Shown in pieces: positions 17,251 through 25,929 of a stretch of DNA of 64,000 bases. The stretch's first letter is position 1, and every line of letters starts with the position of its first letter. A program made the position numbers and the translations under genes. The notes under the pieces are model-generated. The model searched no databases. It saw only the letters and a list, made by a program, of their open reading frames with translations, and was not told the origin of the DNA. This stretch comes from Arthrobacter rhombi (GTDB lineage Bacteria; Actinomycetota; Actinomycetes; Actinomycetales; Micrococcaceae): positions 1 to 64,000 of the forward strand of contig NZ_FUHW01000022.1 of NCBI RefSeq assembly GCF_900163545.1, in the 5' to 3' direction.

Positions 17251-17908
17251 GGCCCGATCCTGCCACGTGGTCCAGCGACTGCGCGACGGTGAAGTGGCGG
17301 TCTTCACCGGGGCTCTCGATCTCGTCCAGCATCGCCACCGCGAAATCCTCGACGGTGATCCATGACGATCCGTCCGGGGCGACGAGCAGTGTGGTGGTTC
17401 CGCGTCGGTAGGACCCGGTGCGTTGGCCGTGCTCCAGCACCGCGGGTGGACTGGCATAGGTCCACCGTTGGTTCTCATGCCGGAGGCACGTTTCGAGCTG
17501 GACCACGCTGGCCAGGGCGACGCCTCGCCATGAACGCCCTACATATCGCGGGTCGTCCACCACCAGGCGTAGCGGATCATCCATGGAACGCAGCGGCCCC
17601 GCCCCACCGGCCACCAGCACGGGCGCTCCTTCCACCGCTGCTGCCTCAAGTACTGTGCCGGTCACGGACGCGGTGGACTGCTCGTTGCGGTGATCGGGGC
17701 GAATGGCGAGCATGACGATGTCCGAGCCGGCAAGCGCGGACGCCAGTTGTGCCGATGATCCGGCATCCACGCCGAAGACGGTGACTGCGGGGTTCTGGTG
17801 CGCCGTGGCCCGCCGCGAACCGGCAAAAACGTGGTGTCCACGCCGTGCCGATTCGAGAACCAGTTCGGATCCGACCATTCCGGTGGAGCCGAGGATCGTG
17901 ATGTTCAT
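17234..17908 (-). CDS. NAD(P)-binding (NmrA/SDR-like) protein
   Basis: A 224-residue Rossmann-fold protein of the atypical short-chain dehydrogenase type. The nucleotide site is MNITILGSTGMVGSELV at the very N-terminus, and VLVAGGAGPLRSMDD lies mid-protein. AGGAG lies eight bases before the ATG. Its start overlaps the stop of the EamA gene by four bases, and its end overlaps the next gene, so the three genes form one tight operon. The reaction is unknown; homologues act as NAD(P)H-sensing or reductase proteins. Confidence 0.85.
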   Translation of the reverse strand: MNITILGSTGMVGSELVLESARRGHHVFAGSRRATAHQNPAVTVFGVDAGSSAQLASALAGSDIVMLAIRPDHRNEQSTASVTGTVLEAAAVEGAPVLVAGGAGPLRSMDDPLRLVVDDPRYVGRSWRGVALASVVQLETCLRHENQRWTYASPPAVLEHGQRTGSYRRGTTTLLVAPDGSSWITVEDFAVAMLDEIESPGEDRHFTVAQSLDHVAGSGHANHR

Positions 17909-18828
17909 GAGGTGATCTCCTGTCGAGTTCGCCGTCGGGGTGAGAACTGCCCGGCGCCCAGTGCCATGATGGCCAGAGCGAAACCAGCGAGTTGTTGCGG
18001 ATCGAGGCTTTCCCCGAGCACCAGGGCGCCGAGGCCGGCTGCCACCAGTGGTGAGAGCAGCCCCAGAAGGGCAGTCGCGGTGACCGGCAGAGTCCACAGT
18101 CCCTTGAACCACAACGTGTAGGCGGTAAGCCCTCCGATGCCGCCGAGCCAGAGATATCCGGCCGCCCCGGCGGCATCGATCTGGCTGGGTGGTCCCTCGA
18201 GCAGCATGGCGGGCACCAGCAGGATCAGTCCGCCAGCGGTCAATTGCCAGCCGGCGTATTGCAGGGGGCCCACGCCTACTGGTCTGCCCCAGCGTTTGGT
18301 CAGGACGACGCCGGTGCCCATCGAGGCAGCGCCGGCAAGCCCAGCGCTGATTCCCACTGGATCGAGTTCCGCCGTCGGGCCCAGGACCACCAATCCGACT
18401 CCGACGACGCCGACGACGCCCCAACTCATCCGCCACCAGGAGAAGCGTTCGGCCAGGACGAGGACGGCGAGCACCGCGACCAGCAACGGCTGGCTGGCCC
18501 CCAGGGTCGCTGCCACACCACCCGGCAGTCGTTCGGCGGTGAAGAACAGCAGCGGGAAGAAGAGCCCGATGTTCAACGCCCCCAGGACGAGGATCCTGAA
18601 CCACCACCGGCCCTGGGGAAGTCTCCTGGTCATCAGCAGGGCGATGACACCTGCGGGTAGGGCACGCATGAGTGCGGCGAACAGGGGGTGGTCCGGTGGC
18701 AACAGCTCCGTGGTGACGAGATAGGTGGTGCCCCAGGCCATCGGGGCCACAGCGGTCGCCAGGGTCAGTCGGCCGCGATGCGAAGTCGCCGCGGAACCAC
18801 GGCTCGGGGAGAAGGTTGAGGTAGTCAC
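17905..18828 (-). CDS. EamA-family (DMT) exporter
   Basis: A protein of about 307 residues with ten membrane segments arranged as two EamA repeats (MAWGTTYLVTTELLPP at the N-terminus; GGIGGLTAYTLWFKGL in repeat two). This is the drug/metabolite exporter family that includes amino-acid and metabolite efflux carriers. The start is uncertain: the GTG at 18828 has GGAAGG immediately before it, unusually close. First gene of a three-gene operon; divergent from a LysR regulator that probably controls it. Confidence 0.85.
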   Translation of the reverse strand: MTTSTFSPSRGSAATSHRGRLTLATAVAPMAWGTTYLVTTELLPPDHPLFAALMRALPAGVIALLMTRRLPQGRWWFRILVLGALNIGLFFPLLFFTAERLPGGVAATLGASQPLLVAVLAVLVLAERFSWWRMSWGVVGVVGVGLVVLGPTAELDPVGISAGLAGAASMGTGVVLTKRWGRPVGVGPLQYAGWQLTAGGLILLVPAMLLEGPPSQIDAAGAAGYLWLGGIGGLTAYTLWFKGLWTLPVTATALLGLLSPLVAAGLGALVLGESLDPQQLAGFALAIMALGAGQFSPRRRTRQEITS

Positions 18829-18886
18829 CCTTCCAATGTCGCCGTAAGCGATCCATGAGTCCAACACATGCTTTTCATGGGAACAA

Positions 18887-18901
18887 TCGTCATGCACGAT
18901 G
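18887..18901. promoter_or_regulatory. Possible LysR box (T-N11-A)
   Basis: ATCGT-CATGC-ACGAT has perfect five-base arms and contains the T-N11-A pattern of LysR targets. It lies in the gap between the divergent EamA operon and the LysR gene, 5 bp before the regulator's ATG. Confidence 0.35.
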
Positions 18902-18906
18902 GATTC

Positions 18907-19779
18907 ATGGAACTTCAACAATTTCGCTATGTGCTCGCCGTGGCCCGGACCCGCAATTTCACCCGGGCGGCCGAAGAGTGCTTCGTCGTCCAGTCGGCGC
19001 TGAGCCACCAGATCAAATCCCTGGAACACGAACTGGGCGTCCAACTTTTCACGCGCACGAGTCGCCGCGTTGAGCTCACCGAGGAAGGGGCCGCTTTTCT
19101 TCCCGCCGCCAGGGCAAGCCTGGATTCAGCCGAGCGCGCCGCTGCAGATGCCTCCGCCAGCATCGGCCAGGTCAGGGGCACCTTGAGGGTCGGCATCATT
19201 CCGACGGTGACTGCCCTGGACGTTCCTGCCGCCCTGGGCGCCTTCCATCGGACCCATCCGGGAGTCCGGGTGGTCTTGAATAGCGGTGGAAGCGATGACT
19301 TCATCGCGGCCATCGCTGCGGGGGGACTCGATATCGCGCTTTTGGGCATGGCCGAAAAGACGGTTCCGGCCCGCGTGCGCACCGTGGAGCTCTCCCGCGA
19401 ACGATTGGTGGCTGTTCTCGGCTCCGGCCATCGTCTGGCCGGGAGGAAGAGGCTGCGTCTGGCGGACCTGGCCGATGAGACCTTCGCCGATTTCCCCGAA
19501 GGCACACCCGGCCGGACCCAAAGCGATCTCGCCTTCAAGGCCGCCGGCCTGCGCCGAGAGGTCGCCTTCGAATCGATGTCCACGGATTTCACCTTGGGGA
19601 TGATCAGGCAGGGCCTGGCCATCGCGCTTCTGCCTCCGGCCTTCGTCACGCCGGGCCCGAATCTCAGGACCATCAAGGTCGACGATGGGCCAACCCGCAT
19701 CGAATACCTGGCGTGGAGCGACTTCAACCCCTCGCCCGCGGCCCGGGCCTTCCTGGACCTGCTACCCGTGGAGGGTTAG
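18907..19779 (+). CDS. LysR-family transcriptional regulator
   Basis: A 290-residue regulator with an N-terminal winged HTH (MELQQFRYVLAVARTRNFT, SALSHQIKSLEHELGVQLF) and a C-terminal periplasmic-binding-like effector domain. The start was chosen at the canonical MELQQF. It is divergent from the EamA/NmrA/cyclodeaminase operon and probably controls it. Its end overlaps the convergent M20 hydrolase gene by four bases. Confidence 0.92.
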   Translation: MELQQFRYVLAVARTRNFTRAAEECFVVQSALSHQIKSLEHELGVQLFTRTSRRVELTEEGAAFLPAARASLDSAERAAADASASIGQVRGTLRVGIIPTVTALDVPAALGAFHRTHPGVRVVLNSGGSDDFIAAIAAGGLDIALLGMAEKTVPARVRTVELSRERLVAVLGSGHRLAGRKRLRLADLADETFADFPEGTPGRTQSDLAFKAAGLRREVAFESMSTDFTLGMIRQGLAIALLPPAFVTPGPNLRTIKVDDGPTRIEYLAWSDFNPSPAARAFLDLLPVEG

Positions 19780-21041
19780 ACGAATTCCCCGCGTACGACC
19801 CGGCCCAACAGCTCGGTGAACAGGTCAACGCCGGCGAGCATGTCCTCATCCGAGGTCAGTTCCTTCTCGTTATGGGAGATGCCCTCGACGCTGGGGACGA
19901 AGAGCATGATCGTGGGGACGATGTCCTTCATGTTCGTCGAATCGTGGCCGGCTAAGGTGCGCACCGTGCCATGAGACAGGCCCAGCGTTTCCGCCGACGC
20001 GGCAGCCAGTTCCATGCCTGCGGCGTCGTAGGCCTTGGCGGCCCAGATATGTTCGGCCCCACGCTCGATCGACACGCTGGCACGCTGCTCGATGGCCGCG
20101 ATGCGGCGGTGTAGTTCGGCATCGGCGGTGGCCAGGACATCGGGATCGGTGCTGCGCAGATCCACCAGCAGGTTCACCCGACTGGCCACGACCACCGGAG
20201 AGTTCGGGAAGACGGTGAATTCCCCGCAGGAGGTGATCACCGCATGATCCTCGGTGCTGTATTCGTCGGCGATATCCCGGGCCGCGGCAACCAAGAGCGA
20301 AGCCCCCAAGAGGGCATCGTGACGGTCGGCAATGATGGTCGCCCCGGTATGGGCCTGCTCGCCGTGGACCACGAACTCGTATTTATTCGCGCCCCAGGTC
20401 GATTCCACCAAACCGATGGTCAGCCCGTCGTTCTCCAGGGAGCGGCCCTGTTCGATGTGGATCTCCAGGTAGGCGGCGACATCGAGACTGAAATCGCCGA
20501 TGGTGCCGATCGACTCCAGCGCCTCACGCACGGTCGTGCCCTGCGGATCGGTCGTTTGAAGGACCTGGTCGGCCGGGAGTTTGCCGGTGAACACCGAGCT
20601 GCCCATCATGGAGGGTTTGAAGCGGCAGCCCTCCTCGTTGAACCAGTTGATGACGGCAATGTTGAACTTCGCGCCCTCGGCCACCTGCTGCAACCGGATG
20701 GCCGCGTGGGCTGCGGTGAGCACACCGTAGGCCCCGTCGAACCGGCCGCCGAGCGGCTGGGAATCCAGATGGGATCCCAACGCCACATAGGGTGCCCCGG
20801 GCACGAGTTCGAGCAAGGCGAACTGGTTCCCGACCGCGTCGTAGCGGACCTCGAAGCCGTGGCCCTCGACGAGTCCGCGGAACCAGTTGCGGGTCTGACC
20901 GTCGGCGGCGGTGCCGGCCTGGCGGTCCACTCCCCCTCCGGCGGTGGCGCCGAAGGTGCTCATGGAGCGGAAATCGGTCAGGAAGGCGCGGGCTGCCTCG
21001 GAGTGTTCGACGGCAGAGGTGGACGTGGCGGTGTTGCTCAT
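19776..21041 (-). CDS. M20-family amidohydrolase (N-carbamoyl-amino acid hydrolase/allantoate amidohydrolase type)
   Basis: A 421-residue metal-dependent amidase. The dimetal site is visible: His91 in GSHLDSQPLGG, Asp102 in RFDGAYG, Glu136/137 in NWFNEEGCRFKPSM, and a C-terminal His in VEGISHNEKE. The family hydrolyses N-carbamoyl-L-amino acids, allantoate or ureidoglycolate, releasing ammonia and CO2. It is the last gene of a four-gene operon; its ATG overlaps the upstream amidohydrolase stop by four bases. The true substrate is unknown, and the gene set does not match the standard purine ring pathway. Confidence 0.9.
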   Translation of the reverse strand: MSNTATSTSAVEHSEAARAFLTDFRSMSTFGATAGGGVDRQAGTAADGQTRNWFRGLVEGHGFEVRYDAVGNQFALLELVPGAPYVALGSHLDSQPLGGRFDGAYGVLTAAHAAIRLQQVAEGAKFNIAVINWFNEEGCRFKPSMMGSSVFTGKLPADQVLQTTDPQGTTVREALESIGTIGDFSLDVAAYLEIHIEQGRSLENDGLTIGLVESTWGANKYEFVVHGEQAHTGATIIADRHDALLGASLLVAAARDIADEYSTEDHAVITSCGEFTVFPNSPVVVASRVNLLVDLRSTDPDVLATADAELHRRIAAIEQRASVSIERGAEHIWAAKAYDAAGMELAAASAETLGLSHGTVRTLAGHDSTNMKDIVPTIMLFVPSVEGISHNEKELTSDEDMLAGVDLFTELLGRVVRGEFV

Positions 21042-22759
21042 ACAAGGTCTCCATTCGAGGTGGTCATCGGGTAGGTGGTGTGGGTGAATTGGCCGCCGAG
21101 GATCGTTGCCACTACCTCGAGGGAGGAAATATCTGCGACCTCCAGCGGGGAGCCGGAGAGGATGACGAAATCGGCGAGTTTGCCGGTGCGCAGGGTGCCC
21201 TTGTCGTCGAGGGTGCCGGTGGCGCGGGCGGCCCAGGCGGTGTAGCTGCGCAGAGCTTCTTCGGCAGTCAGCGCCTCGACGGGCATACCGTCGTCGTGCA
21301 CCCCGCCCAGGATGCGCCCGTCGGCTGTGCGGCGGTCGACCCAGGCCTGCATGCCGCGGCGGACATTATTATCGGCCACGGGTAGGTCGGAGGAACCGGC
21401 CAGCAGTCCGCCGGCGTCGACGATGGAGCGTCCGCGGTAGAGCCAGCCTTCACGGTCGGGGCCGACGAGCTCGGCCATCTGGTCCCCCAGCGGTCCGATG
21501 AACGCGGCCTGCGGGGTGACGGCGATGCCGTGTTGCGCGGCGAGGTCGACCTGGTCTTGGCGGGCGATGCCGAAGTGTTCGATCCGGTTGGGCAGCAGGT
21601 TCTGCCCGTAGGTTTCCTGGCAGGAGATGACCAGGTCAAGGGCCAGGTCGATGGCCGCGTCGCCGATGGCGTGCAGGGCGATCGGCCAGCCGGCCCGGTA
21701 CGCACCGGCCACTCGTTCGCGGTAGGTGGTTTCGTCGTCGAGCAGGTATCCGCGCTGGTGTGGATGACCGCAGAAGTCCTCCGTTACTGCTGCCGTGGCC
21801 CCCAACAGTGAACCGTCCATGAACACTTTGACCGGTCCCAGCGATACCCATTCGTCGCCGAATCCTGCCCCCAGGCCCAGATCGAGTCCGCGTCCCTGCC
21901 CCGCGCCGTGCAGGTCCTCGGTATGGCCGGTGACCGGGTGCAGGGCGTCCAGGACGGGCATCAGCTGGGCGCGGGCATGGAGCCGGCCGGTGCGGCGGGC
22001 CTCCTGGTAGGCGCCGACCTCCAGTGGGGAGTGCCCGATCCATCCGGCGGCGATGCCGGCTTCGGTGAAACTGGTGATGCCCTGGGCCGCGTAGCGGGTC
22101 GTCGCGGCGTCGAGGGCGGCGACGATCTGATCGCGTGAATACGGCAGCAGCAGGGTCTGGATGAGTGCCTGCGCGGATTCCTCCACGACTCCCGTCGGCT
22201 TCCCGGCGTCGTCGCGGAGGACTGCGCCGCCGACAGGGTTCTCGAAACCGTCTTCCAGCACGCCGGCCAGGCGCAGGGTCGCGGTGTTGGTGATCGATTG
22301 GTGGCCTGAGACGTGGCGCAGATACAGCGGCCGGTCCCCGCTGATGGCATCGAGCCGGGCGATGTCGGGGAACGCTCCTCCGTGATGTTCGTGATTGAAC
22401 CCGGTGCCCTGGAGCCAGGCCGGGTCGGCATCCGGGCCAGTCATGGCGTCTGCCTCGAGAGCCTCGAGCCGTCCCATTTCTGCTTCCAATAACGTGTAGA
22501 CCTCGTCCAGGCCCTTGGCCTGGGCCAGGTCCACGGATTCCAGCCCGAGGCCCCACCACGTGGTGTGGCAGTGTGCGTCGATGAACCCCGGGACCAGGGT
22601 GGCCCCGTTCAGATCGATATCGCGTTCGGCGGTGCAGCCGGTGAGCTCCTCATCGAATCCGGCGATGCGCCCGTTCAGCACCCCGAGGCTGTTGGCGCGG
22701 GGGCGCTCGTTCTCGAGGGTGATGATGTCGGCCCCGCGCAGGATCAGGTCGAGTTTCAT
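21038..22759 (-). CDS. YtcJ-like amidohydrolase (amidohydrolase family 3)
   Basis: A 573-residue TIM-barrel metallohydrolase. The metal-binding HxH is His63/His65 in GFIDAHCHTTWWG, further ligands are in LHAIGDAAIDLAL and RIEHFGIA, and the barrel ends at LLAGSSDLPVADNN. YtcJ-type enzymes cleave amide, formamide or cyclic-amide bonds of varied substrates. It is third in the operon, overlapping both neighbours by four bases, so translation is coupled and the stoichiometry probably matched. It presumably acts before or after the M20 amidase on the same compound. Confidence 0.9.
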   Translation of the reverse strand: MKLDLILRGADIITLENERPRANSLGVLNGRIAGFDEELTGCTAERDIDLNGATLVPGFIDAHCHTTWWGLGLESVDLAQAKGLDEVYTLLEAEMGRLEALEADAMTGPDADPAWLQGTGFNHEHHGGAFPDIARLDAISGDRPLYLRHVSGHQSITNTATLRLAGVLEDGFENPVGGAVLRDDAGKPTGVVEESAQALIQTLLLPYSRDQIVAALDAATTRYAAQGITSFTEAGIAAGWIGHSPLEVGAYQEARRTGRLHARAQLMPVLDALHPVTGHTEDLHGAGQGRGLDLGLGAGFGDEWVSLGPVKVFMDGSLLGATAAVTEDFCGHPHQRGYLLDDETTYRERVAGAYRAGWPIALHAIGDAAIDLALDLVISCQETYGQNLLPNRIEHFGIARQDQVDLAAQHGIAVTPQAAFIGPLGDQMAELVGPDREGWLYRGRSIVDAGGLLAGSSDLPVADNNVRRGMQAWVDRRTADGRILGGVHDDGMPVEALTAEEALRSYTAWAARATGTLDDKGTLRTGKLADFVILSGSPLEVADISSLEVVATILGGQFTHTTYPMTTSNGDLV

Positions 22760-24438
22760 GCCTCGGCTCCCGCCCCGAAGGCGGGGAGAGCTGTCGACGG
22801 CGGCATGGTCGCCGGGTCGATGCGCAGGTGCAGCAGTGCCGGGACCTTGCGCACGGTGACCGCTTCAAGGGCCCTGTCGATCGCTGCCCCGGCCTCTGCG
22901 GTGTCACTGACGTCCTCCCCGTGGCCGCCGAAGGTCGCGATGAACGCCGCGAAGTCGGGGTTGGTCATCGCGGTGCCGGAGGGCCGCCCGGGGTAATGGC
23001 GTTCCTGGTGTTGGACGATCGTGGCGAAGACCCCGTTGTCGACCACCACCACCAAGGGTGCCGCCCCGTGGGCCATGGCCACGGCCAGTTCCTGCCCGTT
23101 CATCATGAAGTCCCCGTCCCCGCAGATCGCGACGGATACCCGCTCGGGGTGGACCAGCGTGGCGGCTACGGCCGCCGGGATGGAAACACCCATGGCCCCG
23201 TTACGGGGGGCCACCAGCGTGCCGGGCCCGGAATGCTTGAGGTAGCGGTGACCCCATAGGGTCGCGTTGCCTGCGCCGTAGGTCAGGATCCGATCGGCGG
23301 GCAGCTTCGCTTCCAGCAATCCAAAGGCCACTGAAAGGTCGACTCCGGTGGCCGGGTCTTCAGGTTGCGGGGTGGCGAATCCGCGTTGCTCGGCGGTCAG
23401 CCGGTCCATCCATTCACTGCCGCGACTCCCCCGGGCTCCTTCGACGTGGGGCAGGGCCGAGGTGAAGGAGGCAGGGGTGGCCATCAGTTGCTGGTCGATC
23501 CGCCCGGCATGCCCGGTGGCCTCGGGTTCGGGGAGGACGAGGACGGTTTCCGCCTCGAGGCCGCGGGTATACCCGTCGGAGAGGACATCGGTGCGGGCGC
23601 AGCCGATGAACACCAGCAGATCGGCCTGCCCCAGTGCTTCGGCGAGCGCGTCGGAGCGGTAGTAGCCCAAGTATCCGGCCCATGCCGCCGAGTCGTGGGG
23701 GACGGTGTCGTAGGCCCGCCAATCCGCGGCGATCGGCACGTGGGCTTGTTCCGCCCATGCCGCCAGGGCAGCCCCCGCCGTCCCTACTTTTTCGGGGGCC
23801 GGTAGGGCCCATCCGTCGCCGCCGGCGATGATCAGCGGGCGTTGGGCGGCACCGAGCCGGGCGCCCAGTTCTTGGTTCGAGGCCGCATCGGGAACGGGGG
23901 CGGGCACGGGACGCGGGGATACCGGCTGCGCGTCGGTCATCCGGACCAGGACGTCCTCGGGTAGTCCCACCACCACCGGGCCCGGGCGGCCCGAGGCGGC
24001 GGCGTGCATGGCCTCGGAAACCACGTCGGCGGCGCGGTGTTCGTCATCGAGCACGATGACGCGTTTCGCCGTCGTCCCGAACCAGCCGTCGAGGCTGAAC
24101 TCCTGGAAGGAGTCGCGTCCGCGGTCCGCGACGGGGATCAACCCGACGAAGAGCACCAGCGCGGTGGCGTCCTGCCAGGCGGTATGCACGGCGATCATGG
24201 CGTTGGCGGCTCCGGGGCCGCGGGTGACCAGGGTGATGCCCGGGATTGAGGTGAGCCGGGATTCGGCCAGGGCCATGAATCCGGCGCCGCCCTCCTGCCG
24301 GGCGACCACGGTGGTGATCGGTGAATCATGCAGTCCGTCCAAGACATCGAGGAAGCTCTCCCCCGGGACGGAGTAGACGCGGCGGACGCCGTGGGCCTCG
24401 AGTTGGCGGACGATCAGGTGTCCTGCGGAGGTGCTCAT
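22756..24438 (-). CDS. ThDP-dependent acetolactate synthase-like enzyme
   Basis: A 560-residue thiamine diphosphate enzyme with the three usual domains. The cofactor-activating glutamate is Glu49 (VARQEGGAGFMA); TRGPGAANA follows; the C-terminal ThDP/Mg site is GDGDFMMNGQ ending at VVDNGVF. It resembles the acetolactate synthase/benzoylformate decarboxylase superfamily but stands outside any isoleucine-valine gene cluster, so a catabolic 2-oxoacid decarboxylase or C-C lyase is more likely. GAAGGA precedes the ATG. Second in the operon after the MHS carrier. Confidence 0.88.
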   Translation of the reverse strand: MSTSAGHLIVRQLEAHGVRRVYSVPGESFLDVLDGLHDSPITTVVARQEGGAGFMALAESRLTSIPGITLVTRGPGAANAMIAVHTAWQDATALVLFVGLIPVADRGRDSFQEFSLDGWFGTTAKRVIVLDDEHRAADVVSEAMHAAASGRPGPVVVGLPEDVLVRMTDAQPVSPRPVPAPVPDAASNQELGARLGAAQRPLIIAGGDGWALPAPEKVGTAGAALAAWAEQAHVPIAADWRAYDTVPHDSAAWAGYLGYYRSDALAEALGQADLLVFIGCARTDVLSDGYTRGLEAETVLVLPEPEATGHAGRIDQQLMATPASFTSALPHVEGARGSRGSEWMDRLTAEQRGFATPQPEDPATGVDLSVAFGLLEAKLPADRILTYGAGNATLWGHRYLKHSGPGTLVAPRNGAMGVSIPAAVAATLVHPERVSVAICGDGDFMMNGQELAVAMAHGAAPLVVVVDNGVFATIVQHQERHYPGRPSGTAMTNPDFAAFIATFGGHGEDVSDTAEAGAAIDRALEAVTVRKVPALLHLRIDPATMPPSTALPAFGAGAEA

Positions 24439-24455
24439 GCGTAATGTCCTTCGGG

Positions 24456-25778
24456 TTAGTGCTTGAAGCCGGGCAGGTCCACGCTCATCCGCGGGGCGAG
24501 CACGCCGGCTACGGCGGTGAACAGGGACAGGAAGACCAGGATCGCGGCTGCGGGCCACCAGTGATTTCCTGCCGCTGCGGTGACGCTGACGGCGAGCAGC
24601 GGGATGAAGCCGGAGAGCATGCCGGCGACATTCTGGGAGAACCCGACGCCGGTGTACCGGGTGCTGGCCGGGAAGAGTCCGGTGAGCACGGTGCCCGAGG
24701 CGGCGTAGGGGAAAGACAGGGTGGCGACCGCGATGGTCACGCCCAACACCACGACGACGGGGTTCCCGGTGCCGACCATGAGGAAGGCGGGGACCGCGAC
24801 CAGTGCCGAGACGATGCCGCCGTAGGTGATGACCTTGCTGGCCCCGAACTTCTCGGAGAGCCGGCCGCCGGCGAGCAGCACGGGGATTTCCACGGCTGCG
24901 GCGATGATTGTGGCCAGGAGCATCAGCGATGCGCTGTAGCCCAGGATCGTGGTGCCGTAGTAGACCATGAACGCGGTGACCAGGTAGAAGCCGCCCACGC
25001 CGAGCAGTGCAGCTGCCATGCCGACGATGATGTGTTTCCAGTTCCGCTGCACCACGGTGCGGATCGGGGCGGCTTCGGTGGCTCCTGCTTCCTTCATCTC
25101 GGTGAAGACCGGGGACTCGTCAAGCCGCGAGCGGATGTACAGGGCCAGCAGCAGCATCGGGAAGGCGGCCAGGAAGGGGATGCGCCAGCCGTAGGAGGTG
25201 AAGCTGTCCTGCGAGAAGTACAGGGTCGCCAGGAAGAATCCACCGGAGGAAAGGATGGTGCCGATCGGTGAGCCGATCTGGGGCAGGGCGGCGTAGCGGG
25301 CCCGGCGCTTCAGCGGGGCGTTCTCCACGACGATCGTCATGGCACCCGACCATTCGCCGCCGACGAAGAGACCCTGGAAGATCCGCAACACCACCAGCAG
25401 GATCGGTGCGGCGATCCCGATGGCCGCGTAGTCGGGCAGCAGCCCGATCAACCCGGTGATCAAACCGATGCCGATGATGGTGATCATCAGAGTCTTACGC
25501 CGGCCGATCTTGTCGCCCATGGCGCCGAAGAACATCCCGCCCAGCGGACGGGCCACCAGTCCGACGCCGAAGGTCGCGAAGGAGGCCATGGCAGCAGCCG
25601 TCGCATTCTCGTTGGTGAAGTAGTGGACATTGAAGATCAGCGCCGCCGCGGCGCTGAACAGGAAGAAGTCGTACCATTCCAGGGCCGTACCCACGAGGGC
25701 GCCGACGGCGACCTTGGTGGCCTCCTTGTCGGTGACCTGGTGGGTAGCCCCGGCTTCGAGGTTCGCTGCTTGTGTCAT
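24456..25778 (-). CDS. MFS transporter, metabolite:H+ symporter (MHS) family
   Basis: A 440-residue 12-segment carrier. The features TALEWYDFFLFSAAAAL in segment 1, MGDKIGRRKTLM in loop 2-3 and FVGGEWSGAMTIVVENAP in segment 5 are diagnostic of the MHS family (ShiA, KgtP, ProP), which imports organic acids and zwitterions. It is the first gene of the operon and presumably brings in the compound degraded by the downstream enzymes. It is divergent from the PucR regulator. Confidence 0.92.
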   Translation of the reverse strand: MTQAANLEAGATHQVTDKEATKVAVGALVGTALEWYDFFLFSAAAALIFNVHYFTNENATAAAMASFATFGVGLVARPLGGMFFGAMGDKIGRRKTLMITIIGIGLITGLIGLLPDYAAIGIAAPILLVVLRIFQGLFVGGEWSGAMTIVVENAPLKRRARYAALPQIGSPIGTILSSGGFFLATLYFSQDSFTSYGWRIPFLAAFPMLLLALYIRSRLDESPVFTEMKEAGATEAAPIRTVVQRNWKHIIVGMAAALLGVGGFYLVTAFMVYYGTTILGYSASLMLLATIIAAAVEIPVLLAGGRLSEKFGASKVITYGGIVSALVAVPAFLMVGTGNPVVVVLGVTIAVATLSFPYAASGTVLTGLFPASTRYTGVGFSQNVAGMLSGFIPLLAVSVTAAAGNHWWPAAAILVFLSLFTAVAGVLAPRMSVDLPGFKH

Positions 25779-25929
25779 GGGTGCCTCCGCACTGGTGCCG
25801 AGGCAGGACGGCGATCACCGCCCTGCCCGTTGATGCCTTCCAGTCTTCCAGTGTGAGGGCGGTCACCTGAAGAGTGAATCGTCACCGTTTCGACGACCGG
25901 ATATGTGCAAAAGCACATAAAGTAACGGT
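25779..25929. promoter_or_regulatory. Divergent PucR/catabolic operon promoter with perfect inverted repeat
   Basis: The gap of 151 bp between the divergent carrier operon and the PucR gene contains TATGTGC-AAAA-GCACATA at 25902-25919, a perfect 7+4+7 inverted repeat. It ends ten bases before the PucR ATG. It is the obvious candidate operator for PucR or another dimeric regulator. Confidence 0.6.
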
